Positions 48,147 through 50,100 of a stretch of DNA of 50,100 nucleotides are shown here, in pieces. Below the pieces are notes generated by a model. That model was not told where the DNA came from. It worked only from the letters and a program-made list of their open reading frames with translations, and did no database searches. The translations under genes were made by a program, and so were the position numbers. Source of the stretch: Acidobacteriaceae bacterium. GTDB lineage: Bacteria > Acidobacteriota > Terriglobia > Terriglobales > Acidobacteriaceae. The DNA lies in contig JASHNS010000007.1 in NCBI GenBank assembly GCA_030041515.1, positions 1 to 50,100 on the forward strand. The letters are read 5' to 3'. The first letter of the stretch is position 1; each line of letters starts with the position of its first letter.

Positions 48147-48773
48147 TCAGTCCAGATGCACAATCCCGCGCTGCAGCGCCGTGGTCGCAGCCTGAGTGCG
48201 GTCTTCCACGCCCATCTTGCTCAGCAGGCTGTTCACGTGGGTCTTCACCGTTGCCTCGGAGATGAACAGGGCCGTGCCGATATCCTTATTACTCTTGCCG
48301 GCGACGATCAACTGCAGCACCTCCAGTTCGCGGGCTGTGAGGGAAGAGCCGCCCATGCGCTCGGCGAGCTTCTCCGCGACACGAGAGGGAATTCGCGATT
48401 TGCCCGCATGCACCGTCCGGATTGCTTCGGTCAGCTCGTTTAGATCCATGCCCTTCAACAGATACCCCCTGGCGCCCGCCTGCATGGCACGATAAATGTC
48501 TTCGTCGCCGTCGAAGGTCGTCAGCACGATGACGCGGGCGGCGGGGAACTCCGCGCGGATACGCTCAATGGCCGCCACGCCGTTCAGCTTCGGCAGACGC
48601 AGGTCCATGAGGACGACATCCGGCTGGTGCTTCCGGAACAGGTCAACGGCCTGCTCGCCATCGCTTGCTTCCGCGGCGACGGCAAAGCCGGGCACGGTCT
48701 TCAGCAGCGCGGCCAGTCCCTGCCGCACGATGTGGTGATCGTCGACGATCAGAATGCGGATGCTGTCTGTCAT
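48147..48773 (-). CDS. NarL/FixJ-type response regulator
   Basis: The 208-residue two-domain regulator has a receiver with acidic pocket Asp11-Asp12 (ILIVDDHHIVRQGL), phosphorylated Asp57 (DVVLMDLRLPKLNG), Thr at TTF and Lys107 (GYLLKGMD). A LuxR-type HTH occupies residues ~145-208 (LTARELEVLQLIVAGKSNKD, ISEATVKTHVNSLLSKMGV). The partner kinase gene overlaps its start by 4 nt (ATGA), so the two are translated together. The target genes are unknown; the exported protein, MbfA-like and purU genes that follow on the same strand are candidates. Confidence 0.95.
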   Translation of the reverse strand: MTDSIRILIVDDHHIVRQGLAALLKTVPGFAVAAEASDGEQAVDLFRKHQPDVVLMDLRLPKLNGVAAIERIRAEFPAARVIVLTTFDGDEDIYRAMQAGARGYLLKGMDLNELTEAIRTVHAGKSRIPSRVAEKLAERMGGSSLTARELEVLQLIVAGKSNKDIGTALFISEATVKTHVNSLLSKMGVEDRTQAATTALQRGIVHLD

Positions 48774-50100
48774 GCTTGCCCCGTCTTCTCCGTTTCTGTC
48801 GGCTCGGTATCGGCCTGATCCGTCACGAACGCCGCCGGTTCGGTGGGCTCGGCCGAGATGCCCGCCAGCGGAACGGTCAGCCGCACCGAGGTGCCTTTCC
48901 CCGGACTACTTTCGAGGATCAGCGTCCCGCCAATCGAGGTCGCGCGTTCCCGCATCCCGGTCACTCCGAAGTGCCCGCTGCTCCCATCCGGCGGGTCGCC
49001 GCCGAACCCGCGTCCATCGTCGAGGATCTCCATCCCGAAGATACTCCCCTCGAATTCGAGGCGCAGGCGAATATTCTCCGGCTCGCCATGGCGCACGGCA
49101 TTCACGACGGCCTCGCGCGCAATGCGCAGCGTCTCGCGTTCCACCGCGGTCTCCAGGGGGTGAAACGCGCCGCTTACCTGCATGTGCACTTTCGCTTTGG
49201 CATGCGAGACACCCACGACCTCCTCGGCCATCTTCAGCACACGCGTGGCCAGGTCCTCGCGTACCGCAGCCTGCGAACGGAGCTCCCAAATGGACGCCCG
49301 CGCTTCCTCGAGACCGATCCTCACCAGCGTTTGTGCGCGCGCCAATTGCTCGCGCGCCAGCAACGTCGACGAGTCCATGAATCGCCCGATCAGCTCCAAC
49401 TGGACAGAAAGCGCGACGAAGCCCTGGGCCAGGGTATCGTGGATTTCGCGTGCGATGCGGGTGCGCTCCGCCAGCACGGCCTGGAATTCGCGCTCCACGC
49501 GCTCCAGCCGGCGCCGCCAAGCCTCATAACCGAGCCCGAGCAACGCCAACGCCAGCAGGAACTGGAACCAGAGCAACTGATAAAGATGCGGCTCGACGAC
49601 GAGTTTCGTCGTGGCCGGCGCCGTGCTCCACACGGCGTCGTTGTTGCGCGCCATCACGCGAAAGACATAATGCCCATGGGGCAAATTCGTGTAGTATGCC
49701 GCTCGCCGCGTTCCTGCATCGACCCATCCGGGATCGAAGCCGACGAGCTGATAGCGGTAGTCCACCTTTTGCGGCGCGACGAAGCTGAGGCCGGCATAGT
49801 CGAACTCGTAATGGCTGTGCCCCGGCTTGATGCGCAGCGCAGCCGTCAAACTCTGCGGCACGTCATCCACGCTCACCTGCTCGATCGCGACGAGCGGCGG
49901 AATCTGATTCAGCGGCATCTGCGCGGGATCGACCACGGCAATCCCCTTTAACGTCGCAAACCACAACGTTCCATCGCTGAGCCGCAGCGCCGCCGGGTGT
50001 CCGCCGCTCGAGCACTCGCTGATGCGCATGCCGTCGGTCACGCCGAAGCGCATGACCGGGTCCGGAGATGCTTTGCCGGCAGAAATCGCAATCAGTCCCG
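48770..50100 (-). CDS. Two-component sensor histidine kinase, beta-propeller/Y_Y_Y type (5' end outside window)
   Basis: The coding frame is open to the right edge, so the N-terminus is missing. The visible part shows the last blade of a reg_prop-type propeller (ALRLSDGTLWFATLKGIAVV), then a Y_Y_Y domain (PQKVDYRYQLVGFDPGW, AAYYTNLPHGHYVFRVMARN), and a transmembrane helix (LLWFQFLLALALLGLGYEAW). A HisKA_3 dimerisation helix follows with the phospho-His in RIAREIHDTLAQGF, and an HATPase domain (LRIAREAVVNAVRHGEPE, ILDDGRGFGG, GHFGVTGMRERATSIGG). It senses a periplasmic signal with the propeller, which in related proteins often concerns sugars or stress. It is coupled to the response regulator by ATGA. 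Confidence 0.92.
   Translation of the reverse strand, partial: GLIAISAGKASPDPVMRFGVTDGMRISECSSGGHPAALRLSDGTLWFATLKGIAVVDPAQMPLNQIPPLVAIEQVSVDDVPQSLTAALRIKPGHSHYEFDYAGLSFVAPQKVDYRYQLVGFDPGWVDAGTRRAAYYTNLPHGHYVFRVMARNNDAVWSTAPATTKLVVEPHLYQLLWFQFLLALALLGLGYEAWRRRLERVEREFQAVLAERTRIAREIHDTLAQGFVALSVQLELIGRFMDSSTLLAREQLARAQTLVRIGLEEARASIWELRSQAAVREDLATRVLKMAEEVVGVSHAKAKVHMQVSGAFHPLETAVERETLRIAREAVVNAVRHGEPENIRLRLEFEGSIFGMEILDDGRGFGGDPPDGSSGHFGVTGMRERATSIGGTLILESSPGKGTSVRLTVPLAGISAEPTEPAAFVTDQADTEPTETEKTGQA

Overview
This window is GC-rich, gene-dense chromosomal DNA. It probably comes from an acidobacterium (Acidobacteriota, Terriglobia/Acidobacteriaceae type). The main clues are a PadR regulator followed by two very large 'ADOP'-type permeases, a PA2778/PA2779-like gene pair, a hexuronate cluster using tagaturonate epimerase (UxaE), and several small proteins of acidobacterial character. 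I could run no searches, so the taxonomic call is an inference. No rRNA, tRNA, CRISPR array, insertion sequence or replication origin was seen.

Layout. 1-1608 (minus): a three-gene cell-envelope module made of a PA2779-like protein, a C39-like cysteine peptidase, and a TPR protein whose last visible residues look POTRA-like and which runs off the left edge. 1710-5496: lepA, divergent from a LysM lytic transglycosylase lipoprotein. 5681-7524: a sodium:solute symporter and a small Cys-rich protein. 7589-12009: CCA-adding enzyme/poly(A) polymerase, divergent from two tandem paralogous multi-pass membrane proteins (GT-C-like). 12014-15089: a small hypothetical gene, then tsaD-cysS. 15176-17469: a RibD/DHFR-fold protein, a phosphofructokinase with PPi-type residues, and a MerR/excisionase-type DNA-binding protein.

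17471-24566 is a hexuronate catabolic cluster. A FadR/GntR repressor is divergent from uxaC, an ExuT-like MFS transporter, a LarA-like (DUF2088) protein, uxaE and an SDR dehydrogenase. Together these would import glucuronate and galacturonate, isomerise them to fructuronate and tagaturonate, interconvert the two keto-acids, and reduce one of them, plausibly to mannonate. The LarA-like step is unassigned. 24620-30273 holds mnmA, a GH20 beta-N-acetylhexosaminidase and the glycogen debranching enzyme glgX.

30274-34301 is an accessory island with lower GC and repeats at its edge. It contains a small basic ORF, a ribbon-helix-helix regulator behind an operator-like repeat array, a C5-cytosine methyltransferase, a convergent NotI-family restriction endonuclease (four-Cys metal site and D/E/Q active site) and a Vsr mismatch endonuclease, ending at a strong terminator. 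This is the most distinctive system in the window.

34343-39616: inositol-phosphate synthase, a DedA membrane protein, a Ser/Gly-repeat lipoprotein with a lectin-like C-terminal domain, and a manganese catalase. 39682-45400: PadR and two ADOP permeases that share a nearly identical 5' segment. 45411-50100 (minus): a sensor kinase (partial) and LuxR-type response regulator overlapping by ATGA, a small exported protein, an MbfA-like ferritin-VIT1 fusion and PurU, all in one direction.
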